A DNA stretch of 64,000 bases, taken from Bolinopsis microptera (taxonomy: Eukaryota; Ctenophora; Tentaculata; Lobata; Bolinopsidae). The notes below the pieces were generated by a model. That model made no database searches. It was given only the letters and a program-made list of their open reading frames with translations, and had not been told where the DNA came from. Made by a program: the position numbers and the translations under genes. Below, one piece after another: positions 34,307 to 46,106 of the stretch. Location: the NCBI RefSeq assembly GCF_026151205.1, contig NC_087081.1:5575246-5639245 (forward strand). Reading direction: 5' to 3'. Every line of letters begins with the position of its first letter. Position 1 is the stretch's first letter.

Positions 34307-34776
34307 TATTTAATACCACTTTATTTGCGAAGGAAACACACAACTACTGTATTGTACAAAGGGGCTAAACCTACTTCCTGGACAAGAAGCTTTTCATTTC
34401 ACATTTCTGTTCAGGTTGGAAGAGTTTATATAATACTGAGGAGTTTTAGAGGAAGATCAAGAGTAGAACATCACAAAGATGTATTGCACATCATTTACAG
34501 CTTGACAAAGGTATATAAAATAACTACAGCCTACTTAGGATTCTGTTTTTTCAACTTTTTAACTGTGAACATATTTTAATTTTAGATTCCAGAAATTTGT
34601 ATTTAACTGTCTTGCTCAATCAAAATCGTTTTAGGGACGAGGATCAGGAGCTCTGGGTCATACAAAGTGATATATACACACTTTTCAACTTCAAAGAAGT
34701 AGGCAAGAATGTGAACAGCAGAAAAATGGTGGAATATCCTGAAGACATTAAGTCAATCTTCAATTCCGGTTAAAAG
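34307..34776 (+). CDS. Two unrecognised frames, right-arm copy
   Basis: Counterpart of 31323-31795. Frame 1 continues past the left-arm stop because TTAGGA replaces TTATGA, giving 98 codons in the longest reading (34283-34579). The ELWVIQSDIYTL and EYPEDIKSIF segments follow in another frame. Function unknown. Confidence 0.3.
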
Positions 34777-35744
34777 AAGACATCAACTAAGGTTTGTCAT
34801 TCAAATAAGTATGTTAGAAGGTATTATGTTATAACTTAAGTTTATTGATTTCATCAATATAAATAAATTATCAAGTTACTCGGCCTTGTCTATTAAGCTC
34901 CTAAGCTGTGTCCAATATAATATCCTCCTCCCAACGTCGGTCGCGGTAATTACACTGTTTCTTTCTACCCTGCATCTCACTTCTCTCACTGCTTTCTACT
35001 AATCACACCTGCTCAATAAATCCCCCTCTAATCCTCTGTAATGACACGGTTTATCTCTACCCTTCATCTTGACCATTTTAATGACAATATTAATTCAATC
35101 CTAAAATGTGCCATCATGTAATGATACCGTTCCCGTTATATAGATTTACTACGAAACACGGGCGTAATTCTTGTTATACTTGATAGATAGCTTGTGGTTC
35201 TCAGATTATTGCAAAATTATACCCAGCCACATGGACTTAACAACTGCCGGAATAAAGCTCAGATTAAACAATGAACAGATACCGCAAATTGAGTTCAGTT
35301 GAGCTGAGCATCCTGCTCCTTTTGGAGAACCTCGATTTGCTTGAATCTCAAATATGGTGCTAGTGAGTTATGTCCAATTTAAGGTTTAAAATACTGGATC
35401 TGGAGGAGTCATTTTAGGGCCTACGAAATAATTTCCATCGGAATTTTGTCTAACTGAACATCCCGCACCCTTTGAACAACCGAGCTATTTTCTTGAATCT
35501 CAAAATATGGCGAGCAGGAGGCCAGTCTTACAGATTCTACTCGGACGTATCAGAGCTATTTTAGCTAGTGAGTTATGTCCAATTTATGGTTAAGACTGGA
35601 TCTGGACGAGTCATTTTAAGGTCTATCAAAAAATCGTTACCACCATGTTGACCGCCATTTAATTCTACACCTTTTGGAAACAATTGATTTTTATGAATCT
35701 CAAAAATGGCGGTCTGGGGGTCAAGCATACAAAGTGTCATCATA

Positions 35745-36027
35745 AATTTCAGCTATTGAGTTGAAAGTGCTGCAGGGCAAATGCCCAAATGATGTTAACA
35801 TCCAGTTCTCAGTTTGGCAACCAAACGCTTTACAAAAATGTGTTTGCAGTTATTGGATCTCCATTGTGGAACTTAATCCCACCAAATATTCATAATATCT
35901 TTCTGAGATGATACACAGGTTTAAGTTCTTTTTCATCCAGTCCCATGAGTTCAATCAGATCCTTCATCGCTTCATATAACAAGTTATGTCTCACAGTGAA
36001 TGAAAGGAACTGCAATATTTTCTGATA
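35745..36027 (+). pseudogene. LINE C-terminal fragment
   Basis: Readable blocks are LKVLQGKCPNDVNIQF, FAVIGSPLWNLIPPNIHNIF and, after a stop, YTGLSSFSSSPMSSIRSF and LCLTVNERN. It is related to the minus-strand LINE at 8512-9232 (shared W/LKVLQG-CPND). Upstream domains are missing. Its terminal part survives in the left arm at 27403-27530, so the LINE predates the inverted duplication or was copied between arms. Confidence 0.75.
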
Positions 36028-37184
36028 AATAAAACTCGGTATCCTTATCGACTAGGCTAATATCACCAAGAACACCTTCAGCTTCCATTCCAATGTCTGG
36101 AGAATTAGATTCCATCCAATAGTCATCGTGAGAACAAAAAGGTTATTAAACTCTCTAAATCCTGGGAAGTTCCAAGTAAGCACTTGAAGTATCACATTGC
36201 TCATTGACAACAGTGTCTTGCTTACGCTTCTCTGACATAATACTGAGATGTTTGGGAACTGAAGAAAAATATTCAGTGCTAAAAATACTTTGGATGTAAC
36301 ACTGTTTCGGGCTTCATAACACTGTCACAGTTTAAGTAATACGGAATAATACGACTACAGCATTGCTGATCCATTTCTATTTCGGGCTACCCCAGGTGTA
36401 ACCGGACAGGAACTTTTCCTCCGAACTTTTCCTCGTGTAGCCCTAACTAAAACAACCTCTACACTGCTTTCAATGTGTTACTCCAATTTCTGCGTTTATA
36501 AGGTTTCTGTTGTGACTTACGGTTTCAGTTACTAGATTCCCCAGGTCACTCAAATTAAAACCTCTAGAGCTCTAGGTACCTGCACAAGATACGGGAAATG
36601 ATTGAGAGATGTGAATGCTTCAATTTTTCTACTAACTACTCACTAGATAAGGGCGCCGGTGTTTTTTGGTACTCTTGATATCTCTTCTTCTTTCACTAAG
36701 ATATGATATATCCAAAAATCACATGGAAACAGAATTATTGTTTTATATACATAATAATATGTAATTTAAGCAATAGATACGTTTTTTACCACATTGTCAT
36801 GGTAATATAAACTTCTCTGGAACTTCTCTTGTTACTGCTCCCATACAATTGCCCAAACTCTCTAAAACGTAACTACTGTACAGTGTACTTACATACAGAC
36901 CGTACTACGAGAATAGGTTTTTAGCAGAATGTAGCATAGATTTTAGATAAATACAATGAATTGTTGAGGTGCTCCACTAGACGAAGTGACACACCCTTGT
37001 GGATTCCAGTTAACATTAACCCAATGCTGCCCCAAATGATCCAAACATCTGGACCTAACATGGCTCATGATATCAATCCCCAGCTGCTTCAGTTTGCTGG
37101 AGAGAACAAACCTTGGCATTCAACTAGGAGCAATAACGGCAATAACCAATAAAAAAATGATACAAAAAGATACACAGGCAGGTC

Positions 37185-37345
37185 ACAATGGTTATAGGGG
37201 TAGGCCTGTGAGCAAGGGAGTGTGTACCACCAGCCTTAGCTGTATAATTTCACAGCTTAATGACTGGCTTACTCGCATCCAACAGGATTTGTACCCAGGC
37301 ATTCTGTTTGTTACCACTACACCAATCGTGGTACCACTAAATCAA
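37185..37345 (-). repeat. tRNA-derived SINE-like segment (right arm)
   Basis: Inverted copy of 26072-26235, with the B-box-like GGTACAAATCC complement at 37284-37294. The same caveats apply. Confidence 0.35.
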
Positions 37346-39174
37346 AAAGAAATAAGACAATTATAAAAGCTGTATACAAGCTGTATACAATTTACCTTGT
37401 TTGATATCCAGGCACTCGTATCTCGGATACGATATTCGTCGAGTTTTAACTCGGCAACAGCTTTCTTTGCCTCATATCTTACTGCCGCAACTTCCCCGAT
37501 ATCTGCTCTCACACATATCAGTTAAGAAACAACATTCAAGCGGGTCACATTATTCCAAAGTTATCAACAGTTCAAGTCAGCATAAGTATTGAGGACACAG
37601 GAAAGCTGTGAACTTACTAATAATTTAAATATCACTAAAAACTTACGTCCTCTTTATTGACTATCGAGTATCGATATACCCGCAAACTGATTTTCATTGT
37701 CACTGGCATTATCGATCAAGCTACATAACAGATCAACTCCCGGTGTTCAGGCAGAAGAGACAAAAACTTCAGCTACTCCAGGCATTTAAATTTGTAAAGA
37801 TATCAATGTACAATAATTTTAATTAAACTGTGGAGGATTAGGAGAATAGGAGTAGTAGAAGAAGAAGTAGGAGGAGGAGGGGGAGGAGGAGATAAGAACG
37901 ATAAGGGACTCATGCACATTGAACAATCTAATTCTATTTTTGATACTGGTTAAAATACCATATCATAAACGAATTGAAGAAACAAGTTTTACTCTTGTTA
38001 TTTAATTCTTGTTTTTAAAACAATGTTTGGGATTTTCAGATATGTATTCTGTCCGTTTTATATTTTATTGTGTTGATGATTTAGTATTTAATTTTACTTA
38101 CTTGTATCTTAATAAAGAGCCGTACTTTATGATAAATTGGTAACCCAAATTCTCTTCCGCAGCCTTCTCAGTTCTCGGCCTCTCAATGTCGGTCACATTT
38201 GTTCAATTTGACAGGAATCGCTCAGGTGTCGACAAGATAAAAGGACGACGACACACCTGGTTTGTTTATACAACTTAAATTTGCTTCCTCTTGTCCTTCA
38301 TATTTGATTGGTTGCTGGATCAACCTCAGTATCAACCTTTGTACTTTATGAATATTAAACAATCACGGATAAAAAGAATGAGATAACTCATAATTAATCC
38401 ATCTTTTTATCCAGGTTACGAAGTTCTAAAGAGCGGCAGCCGAAAAAAAATGCCTTCTGAACAAATGGTCGCAGCCGACAGCTGAAATTATGATATTAGG
38501 ATTGTTTAGGACTATCATTTGAAAACAAAAAATGAGTTACATATTGGATATTATGAAGGGCCCATAATAAGACTATAACGTATAGTATTTAAATTTTGTT
38601 GCAATTTGATATTCGAAACTCTGTATACTTCTTTATAGATAAAGAAATTGTATATATATATATAACATTCACTTTGAAATTTCGTCACAATACTAGCGTT
38701 TATCGTGTAAGTCAAACGACTTAATCATTAAATTAAAATCAGCTTATCAACGAGCAAGAATTGCGAAACATGTTGAAGTTTTCCAACTTAATGATAACAT
38801 CGAACTCAATACGATACAAAATTATCGCCTGAATTGAAAAATCTTATCGCCGTCTGTTTAATTGTTTCTTCTCGGAAAGGGTCTTCATTACATTTTGCTG
38901 GAACACGCTTTATTATAAATGTAGAAACGTTAGCGCGGGTGAAGGACCCGCGCGGCGCGAAAAGTAACTTATTAACATTACTTTTTTGTAAGAAAGGAAG
39001 GTTAATACCTTACTTTAAGTAAGGTATAAAGGTTACTTTGCGCGGCGCAAAAAGTAACTTATTAACATTACTTTTTTGTAAGAAAGGAAGGTTAATACCT
39101 TACTTTAAGTAAGGTATAAAGGTTACTTTAAACCCCACTAACCTTACTTAAAGTAAGGTTTATTTTTATGAGGG

Positions 39175-39602
39175 CTCTTATGTACTCCACACACAGCTAT
39201 ATTAAGATTTTTACTCCAACTGCTATGGCTTTTGAGTGAGGCACGTTTGAAAATGTAAAGTAAATTACAGGGCACAAATTGACATTCCTGACCAACGTGT
39301 ATTGAAATCTCATTTCGTGCCCAGGTGTGAGAGTAAACATTTAAATATTTTTCATGCACACTGGCAAATGTCTTGCCTGTACTGGAAAGGGTTTGTTTTG
39401 GTAAATGGTTAATAGCTGTGTTCTGTAGAAGCCTTTGTTCCTTGTAAAGTAAGTTACTCTTTTGTGTCAAGTAGTTTACACTGTTACACAATCCTTTGAT
39501 TTTAACTGTTTAAAGCTGCCCCTTTGTCTTTAATTCGTTTGCTAAGTGTATGAACTATGTAATATATGATTAATAATGATATATCAGTTTATCATTAGCC
39601 AA
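39175..39602. other. Flank between palindrome and MITE
   Basis: A 115-codon minus frame (39144-39491) crosses the palindrome edge and has no recognisable domain. Otherwise nothing was seen. Confidence 0.35.
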
Positions 39603-40182
39603 TTAAGGGGGCCGGGGGGGCCTTCATCAAAATTTTCTCGAAATTGACTTTATAGTTGTTTCTAATAGAGGGGAGTGATATCTATCAGATGCTTTTGGTC
39701 CCATGGAAAAATATTGTTCCTAGACGAAATTATTATCGGTCAAATGTCAGCGCTTATGTGTAATTGTATTGCGCGAGCGATTTTCAATTTTTGAAAATCT
39801 TGGACCTCAAAAAATCGTCAAAAAACGAGGTTCAAGATTTTCAAAATCGAATAAAATATGTTTAAAGGCCTATATCAAAATTCTGTTTGGCTCATCTCTT
39901 TTAAATTATCTCTAGAACATATCCTGAAAGTTTCAGGGTGATTGCTCAAAACATGTAGGAGAAAATAGATTTTTAGACTCGATTTTCAGGACACGTGATT
40001 GAAAATCGCTCGCGCAATACAATTACACATAAGTGCTGATCTTTGACCGACAATAATTTCGGCTAGGAATAATATTTTTCCATGGGACCAAAAGCATCTG
40101 ATAAATATCACTCCCTTCTATCAGAAACAATTAAAAAGTCAATTTCGAGGGAATTTTGATGAAGACCCCCCGGCCCCCTTAA
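39603..40182. mobile_element. 572-bp TTAA-flanked MITE
   Basis: TTAA (39603-39606) is followed by GGGGGCCGGGGGGG. The other end is CCCCCCGGCCCCC followed by TTAA (40179-40182). Inverted homology between ends extends about 180 bp, through CATCAAAATTTTC and TTTTGGTCCCATGG. No coding capacity. TTAA targets suggest mobilisation by a piggyBac-like transposase. A half copy lies at 29660-29972. Confidence 0.8.
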
Positions 40183-42060
40183 TTGGTTGATTGATCCACT
40201 GATTGGGTCCACAGTTAGCCCAGTTATACAGAGTAGGTAGGTGGGCGTAAATGTACGAATGTTTCCCAGCTCAAAAATTTGTGTTCAAGCAGGCCACTGG
40301 ATTTTCTGTAAAGTAAAGTATTATTTATATTATATTTTCGAAAAGTCAATTTTTAACCATTTTAAACCATTTTTATAGATTTCTTTAATGAAATTCTGAC
40401 CAGAACCAATCTATTATCACTTTTAAATAACTTTTATTCTGTTTGACAATCGTTACTTGTTGTGTTTTACTACTATTACTGAATAAAAAGCATATGTGTA
40501 AATTACTTGACACGTAAATTACTTGACATGTAACTTACTTGACGCTGGTATTGACATGATCTGATATCTATGGATCTAAATAAACAAGTACATTATGTCT
40601 TGACATCAGAGTTAGCTTGTTTTAGCAAGATTTCAGCAAGAAATAACATGAAATGTGGCCAGCAGAAAACTTTTTTGTTTTTTATGTATAGTAATTTACA
40701 CTAAAAACAGGAGAAAGTAGAATAGCATTGCTCCGAATCTGCTTAAATTTTGAGTCCCAAATTTTGCATACAGCTTCAGTGAAGTGGTATGCACCTTTAC
40801 AGATCAAGAATTAATGAATATTACAACAATCTCTTTTTAGTAAACAGCTTTTATTATAGAGTAGTTTTAGCCTGTAAAACATGACAATTTATGGGTATTT
40901 TGAAAACGCGATAACACAGAAACGAAGTGAGATATTTATAAGCGGTTTTTTGTGTCTAACAGTTTATAATCTTCTCTTTCAGACTCCAATCAAAGCTAGT
41001 GCCATAACTGAAATTTATTTTTTTCCCTCCTTGTTCATGTTTCATGAAATTGCCCATATATGGTACATAATATGGTTCATAATAATATGGTACCACTCAG
41101 TTTGTTAGCTGTTAAAAGTGCTGATTCGCAATAATTTGTAGCCAGAAACAAATTGAATTTCTCTCTACACCACATAGTAGATGGTACTTCTTTAACGACA
41201 TAATCTAATAGATATAAAAAATACCTAGTCGCTGTCAGTCGCAGTACGTCTCATCTCTTTGATGTAGAGGGTGTTTCAAAACTGTTATAGCCAGTACTGG
41301 GTCACTCCTAACACGACGTATTTTAGAGTGTTACACACTTACACTGCAAGCTTAAAACGCCTCTGCAATGCGGGCTACAAATCTCATAATAACATATTAA
41401 TTGTATTGCAGTGAGCGCGAGCAAGTCTAACCTTGCTCGGTAACAATAATGCATTGTGTTTATGATTGAAGGCCCTTCTTATGGAGAAAATGACTCCCAT
41501 GAGTCGACATCATTATCGTATTGAGATTCTTTAAAAATCAGAATATAATTAGCTCTTGATGATCTTGAACAGGTCAAACAGAGCAGTCCAAATCCTGCAT
41601 CGCATTTGTTTAATTACCATTTATAGCATTGTTTAATTACCCTTTATAGCATTCGGGTGTGCAAAATTCCAGACGACAGGTTAGACCAGATCTTGCCATT
41701 ACAAATTCCAACAACATTGTTTGAAGGTTTTTATCGTATTCTGGTGCAAAATTTGAAATGAATGTTTTGGTGGTTATTTAATTGTGAAGTTGTGAAGGAA
41801 CAGGTGTAACCAGTATTATCGGGTGTGATTAATCACATTATCTAGGTCCATTCATGGAAGTACTGTGTTCATTACAATGTTATGTCGCCGACAAGATGAC
41901 CCTATTTAAATCTTTATCTCAACACGAAAATGGAGCTGGTTTAACCCATATCAACCCAACCACTCTAAACATTCGAATTTTTTGATGAAATTTGGTGTCC
42001 TGCGTCCTAAGGGGCTATCTTAGATATTGCAACAGTGATTTTTAAAAATTGTGTTTTGCT
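40183..42060. other. No recognised gene
   Basis: Three degenerate copies of GTAAATTACTTGACA lie at 40498-40545. A 75-codon + frame (40881-41108) and others look random. No array or terminal repeat was found. Confidence 0.35.
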
Positions 42061-42077
42061 TATGACATTTTTAACCC

Positions 42078-42195
42078 GTCCATTTAAAAGGACAGTGAAT
42101 TCTGTCCCGTCCTTTAAAAAGGACAGTGTTTGGAAAAATTACTTAACGTCCTTTATAAAGGACAGTATTGCAAATTACTGTCATTTTAAAAGGAC
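42078..42195. repeat. Four copies of a 16-bp palindrome, left of the minisatellite
   Basis: Variants of GTCCTTTTAAAAGGAC lie at 42078-42093, 42109-42124, 42148-42163 and 42180-42195, spaced 31-39 bp. Together with the cluster at 45592-46082 they bracket the 42-bp arrays. Confidence 0.8.
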
Positions 42196-42323
42196 GGCTT
42201 TCAATTTTTACTTTAGCAAGATGCTATCATGTTGTTAAATTTTCTATTTTTATTCATGATTGGAATAAACATCAATTTTTAATATCATTGAAATACGGAA
42301 GTAATTTTCCCTGAAAACATCCA

Positions 42324-44204
42324 ATGAATTGTGGGGTGTTGCGGAGGCTAGAGAGCCAAGGAGGTGTAGTACCGGATTGTGGGGTGTTAGGGAGGCTAGA
42401 GGGAGGGGTGCAGGTGGTACAGGATTTTGGGGTGTTAGGGAGGCTAGAGGGCCAGGGAGGTGTAGTACTGGATTGTGGGGTGTTAGGGAGGCTGGAGGGA
42501 GAGGTAGTACTGGATTGTGGGGTGTTAGGGAGGCTGGAGGGAGAGGTAGTACTGGATTGTGGGGTGTTAGGGAGGCTGGAGGGAGAGGTAGTACTGGATT
42601 GTGGGGTGTTAGGGAGGCTGGAAGGAGGGGTAGTACCGGATTGTGGGGTGTTAGGGAGGCTGGAAGGAGGAGTAGTACTGGATTGTGGGGTGTTCGGGAG
42701 GCTGAAAGGAGGGGTAGTACTGGATTGTGGGGTGTTAGGGAGGCTGGAGGGAGAGGTAGTACTGGATTGTGGGGTGTTAGGGAGGCTGGAAGGAGGGGTA
42801 ACCGGATTGTGGGGTGTTAGGGAGGCTGGAAGGAGGAGTAGTACTGGATTGTGGGGTGTTAGGGAGGCTGGAAGGAGGGGTGGTACAGGATTGTGGGGTG
42901 TTAGGGAGGCTGGAAGGAGGGGTAACCGGATTGTGGGGTGTTAGGGAGGCTGGAGGGAGAGGTAGTACTGGATTGTGGGGTGTTAGGGAGGCTGGAGGGA
43001 GAGGTAGTACTGGATTGTGGGGTGTTAGGGAGGCTGGAGGGAGAGGTAGTACTGGATTGTGGGGTGTTAGGGAGGCTGGAAGGAGGGGTAGTACCGGATT
43101 GTGGGGTGTTAGGGAGGCTGGAAGGAGGAGTAGTACTGGATTGTGGGGTGTTCGGGAGGCTGAAAGGAGGGGTAGTACTGGATTGTGGGGTGTTAGGGAG
43201 GCTAGAGAGCCAGGGATGGGTAGTACTGGATTGTGGGGTGTTAGGGAGGCTGGAGGGAGAGGTAGTACTGGATTGTGGGGTGTTAGGGAGGCTGGAAGGA
43301 GGGGTAACCGGATTGTGGGGTGTTAGGGAGGCTGGAAGGAGGAGTAGTACTGGATTGTGGGGTGTTAGGGAGGCTGGAAGGAGGGGTGGTACAGGATTGT
43401 GGGGTGTTAGGGAGGCTGGAAGGAGGGGTGGTACAGGATTTTGGGGTGTTAGGGAGGCTGGAAGGAGGGGTAGTACTGGATTGTGGGGTGTTAGGGAGGC
43501 TGGAAGGAGGGGTGGTACAGGATTTTGGGGTGTTAGGGAGGCTAGAGAGCCAGGGAGGTGTAGTACTGGATTGTGGGGTGTTAGGGAGGCTGGAAGAAGG
43601 GGTAGTACCGGATTGTGGGGTGTAAGGGAGGCTGGAAGGAGGGGTAACCGGATTGTGGGGTGTTAGGGAGGCTGGAAGGAGGGGTAGTACTGGATTGTGG
43701 GGTGTTAGGGAGGCTGGAAGGAGGGGTGGTACAGGATTGTGGGGTGTTAGGGAGGCTAGAGAGCCAGGGAGGTGTAGTACTGGATTGTGGGGTGTTAGGG
43801 AGGCTGGAAGGAGGGGTAGTACCGGATTGTGGGGTGTTAGGGAGGCTGGAGGGAGAGGTAGTACTGGATTGTGGGGTGTTAGGGAGGCTGGAAGGAGGGG
43901 TAGTACCGGATTGTGGGGTGTTAGGGAGGCTGGAAGGAGGAGTAGTACTGGATTGTGGGGTGTTCGGGAGGCTGAAAGGAGGGGTAGTACTGGATTGTGG
44001 GGTGTTAGGGAGGCTAGAGTGTCAGGGAGGGGTAGTACTGGATTGTGGGGTGTTAGGGAGGCTGGAGGGAGAGGTAGTACTGGATTGTGGGGTGTTAGGG
44101 AGGCTGGAAGGAGGGGTGGTACAGAATTTTGGGGTGTTATGGAGGCTAGAGGGCCTGGGAGGTGTGGTAATGGATTGTTGGGTGTTAGGGCATAGGTGCA
44201 GATT
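42324..44204. repeat. 42-bp minisatellite, first block
   Basis: About 44 units with core GGATTGTGGGGTGTTAGGGA followed by GGCTGGA-AGG-type sequence. Unit variants (AGGAGG, GGGAGA, AGAGAGCCAGGGAGG) recur in blocks, showing segmental duplication. Because 42 is a multiple of three, long frames run through on both strands, with 14-residue repeats such as VLDCGVLGRLEGGV on + and TPHNPVLPLLPASL on -. The longest is a 329-codon minus frame (43283-44272). It begins with a charged unique leader (MPEEKKSKLKKISREH) but has no promoter, splice or polyadenylation context, so coding is not supported. Confidence 0.95.
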
Positions 44205-44798
44205 TTGTTTTGAGGTGAACTTTTATGTTCCCGAGAAATCTTCTTAAGTTTGCTTTTTTTCTCCTCGGGCACATTCGTAACCTACGGGCTAGGTAAACCT
44301 AAACTACATATTGACCGTTATGTACGTCGGTATCTGTTGAGGAGCCAAATCATCTGAAAAGCCCTAAACCTATATTTTGCTCAGGCACGTAGCCAGGATT
44401 TTTCTTTGGGGGGGGGCTGTCGGCGAGCGAAGCTGCAAGCTGTGGCAGGGGTCTGGGGGCGCAGCCCCCCGGAAAATTTTTGCGAAATAGGGTCTTTTAG
44501 GCTAAATTGAAAGTTTAATGAATTTACAAAAATGTATGGTTTGGCATAATCATTGCCTACAATCCTGACCTGAGTAATTTCCCCCTTTGAGATTTTATTT
44601 TGGGTTGATTGAGTTTATCGAGAGGAAGTGAAAAATCTCTGGTTCAAATTTGGATTTGAAGCCATGTTTAATTTTTTCTGTGGAGGTCACTTTTTTGCGC
44701 AAAAAGCGCTCGATTTTAGGGGAAAAAATTTATGTTTGCTTTTAATTTTTATGGTCCTGTCGGCACCTGAAATCGACGAAATCTGCAGGGGTGTGTTA
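44205..44798. mobile_element. Insertion splitting the minisatellite
   Basis: About 590 bp separates two blocks of the same array. The ends show a short inverted match (TGCAGATTTTGT at the left, ACGAAATCTGCA at the right). Inside is CAGGCACGTAGCCAGGATTT followed by a G-rich segment and GGGGGCGCAGCCCCC, a wording I associate with dispersed repeats in several invertebrates. Class unknown; no target duplication proven. Confidence 0.5.
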
Positions 44799-45335
44799 GG
44801 GAGGCTGGAAGGAGGGGTAGTACCGGATTGTGGGGTGTTAGGGAGGCTGGAGGGAGAGGTAGTACTGGATTGTGGGGTGTTAGGGAGGCTGGAGGGAGAG
44901 GTAGTACTGGATTGTGGGGTGTTAGGGAGGCTGGAAGGAGGGGTAGTACCGGATTGTGGGGTGTTAGGGAGGCTGGAAGGAGGAGTAGTACTGGATTGTG
45001 GGGTGTTCGGGAGGCTGAAAGGAGGGGTAGTACTGGATTGTGGGGTGTTAGGGAGGCTAGAAGGAGGAGTAGTACTGGATTGTGGGGTGTTAGAGAGGCT
45101 GAAAGGAGGGGTGGTACTGGATTGTGGGGTGTTAGGGAGGCTGGAAGGAGGGTTGGTACAGGATTTTGGGGTGTTATGGAGGCTAGAGGGCCAGGGAGGG
45201 TGGTAATGGATTGTTGGGTGTTACTTGTTAGGGAAGCTGGAAGGAGGGGTAGTACTGGATTGTGGGGTGTTAGGGAGGCTGGAAGGAGGGGTGGTACTGG
45301 ATTGTGGGGTACGGGTATTAGGGAGGCTGGAAGGA
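44799..45335. repeat. 42-bp minisatellite, second block
   Basis: About 13 units of the same repeat resume after the insertion and end at a unit broken by GGTACGGGTATTAGGG. Confidence 0.93.
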
Positions 45336-45591
45336 CCGTAAATAATTTATTCCAGTGTATAACGATGGCTTTCCGGTGAAAGCAATTACTGGCCAACCTG
45401 TAGCATCACAAGACAGCACCTGCACAAGGCTGTCTTCAACACATGGCTGCACTCGTAGAGTGGAACACCGCCATCCACTGAGGAGTGGCCACTAGAATAC
45501 GAGGTGGCCACACCTTAGCTTGTTTGCTGAAGAAGGAAAGCTATCCAGACTTATCAGTTAATATGCTAAAATATATCACTGTGGTTGAAAT
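45336..45591. other. Unique DNA after the minisatellite
   Basis: GC-richer patch with CAAGGCTGTCTTCAACACAT and similar text. It has a coding-like feel, but no family or splice signals were identified. Confidence 0.25.
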
Positions 45592-46082
45592 GTCCTTTAA
45601 AAAGGACATGTCAAACGTAGAATCATGTCTTCTCAAATAGGCGTCCTTTTAAAAGGACGCCCTTCAAAAATACTGTCCTTTTAAAAGGACGTAATTTAAA
45701 AAGGACAGCGTTCACAGAAACACTGTCCTTTTCAAAGGACACCCAAAATCTACTTCATTTAATTCAATTTAAAGAAAGTCAGTATACCCCATGTTAGGGT
45801 TTATTGAATAGACAATCATTGGGGCAATTTAGAGTATCCAAAGTTTTGATTTGCCAGGACTTCAAATTTTTCAAATTTTGCCTGAATTGAGCGACATTTG
45901 AAAGTACAATTTTTGACCATGTTTGGCTCTAGTCCATGAATTCTTTGACGGTCTAGATATTTTCAAAACATTGTCAAGTTACCTAGAAGACCTTTTCCCA
46001 ACTAATACAGAAAACCAAATTAAAAAATATAACTACATTCCGAAATTACACTGGTATTTAAAAGCCGTCCTTTTAAAAGGCC
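45592..46082. repeat. Six copies of the 16-bp palindrome, right of the minisatellite
   Basis: GTCCTTTTAAAAGGAC or close variants lie at 45592-45607, 45643-45658, 45675-45690, 45691-45706 (partial), 45725-45740 and 46067-46082. A 14-bp inverted match (GGTTTAACCCATAT at 41938, ATATGGGTTAACC at 46092) lies outside both clusters, suggesting one composite unit of about 4.2 kb. Confidence 0.8.
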
Positions 46083-46106
46083 CATGGGTGAATATGGGTT
46101 AACCTG

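Larger units (their letters stand above)
33480..39174 (-). repeat. Right arm of the giant inverted repeat
   Basis: Inverted counterpart of 24232-33084, ending GGTTTATTTTTATGAGGG. It is shorter because it lacks the 2.4-kb insertion, the LINE at 30728 and about 0.5 kb near the centre. It holds its own LINE fragments and a 94-bp tandem duplication. No short direct repeat flanks the whole structure. Confidence 0.9.

Noticed and set aside
34283-34579. Claim of purifying selection on the duplicated frames
   Set aside because: Noncoding parts of the palindrome arms are just as similar, so amino-acid conservation carries no extra weight.
24232-39174. Polinton/Maverick element
   Set aside because: Size and long inverted repeats would fit, but no polymerase B, integrase, ATPase or capsid frame is present and no 6-bp target duplication is visible.
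42324-45396. Many long frames of GRLEGGV or TPHNPVLPLLPASL type
   Set aside because: All derive from a 42-bp unit divisible by three and occur in several frames on both strands at once; no transcription signals.
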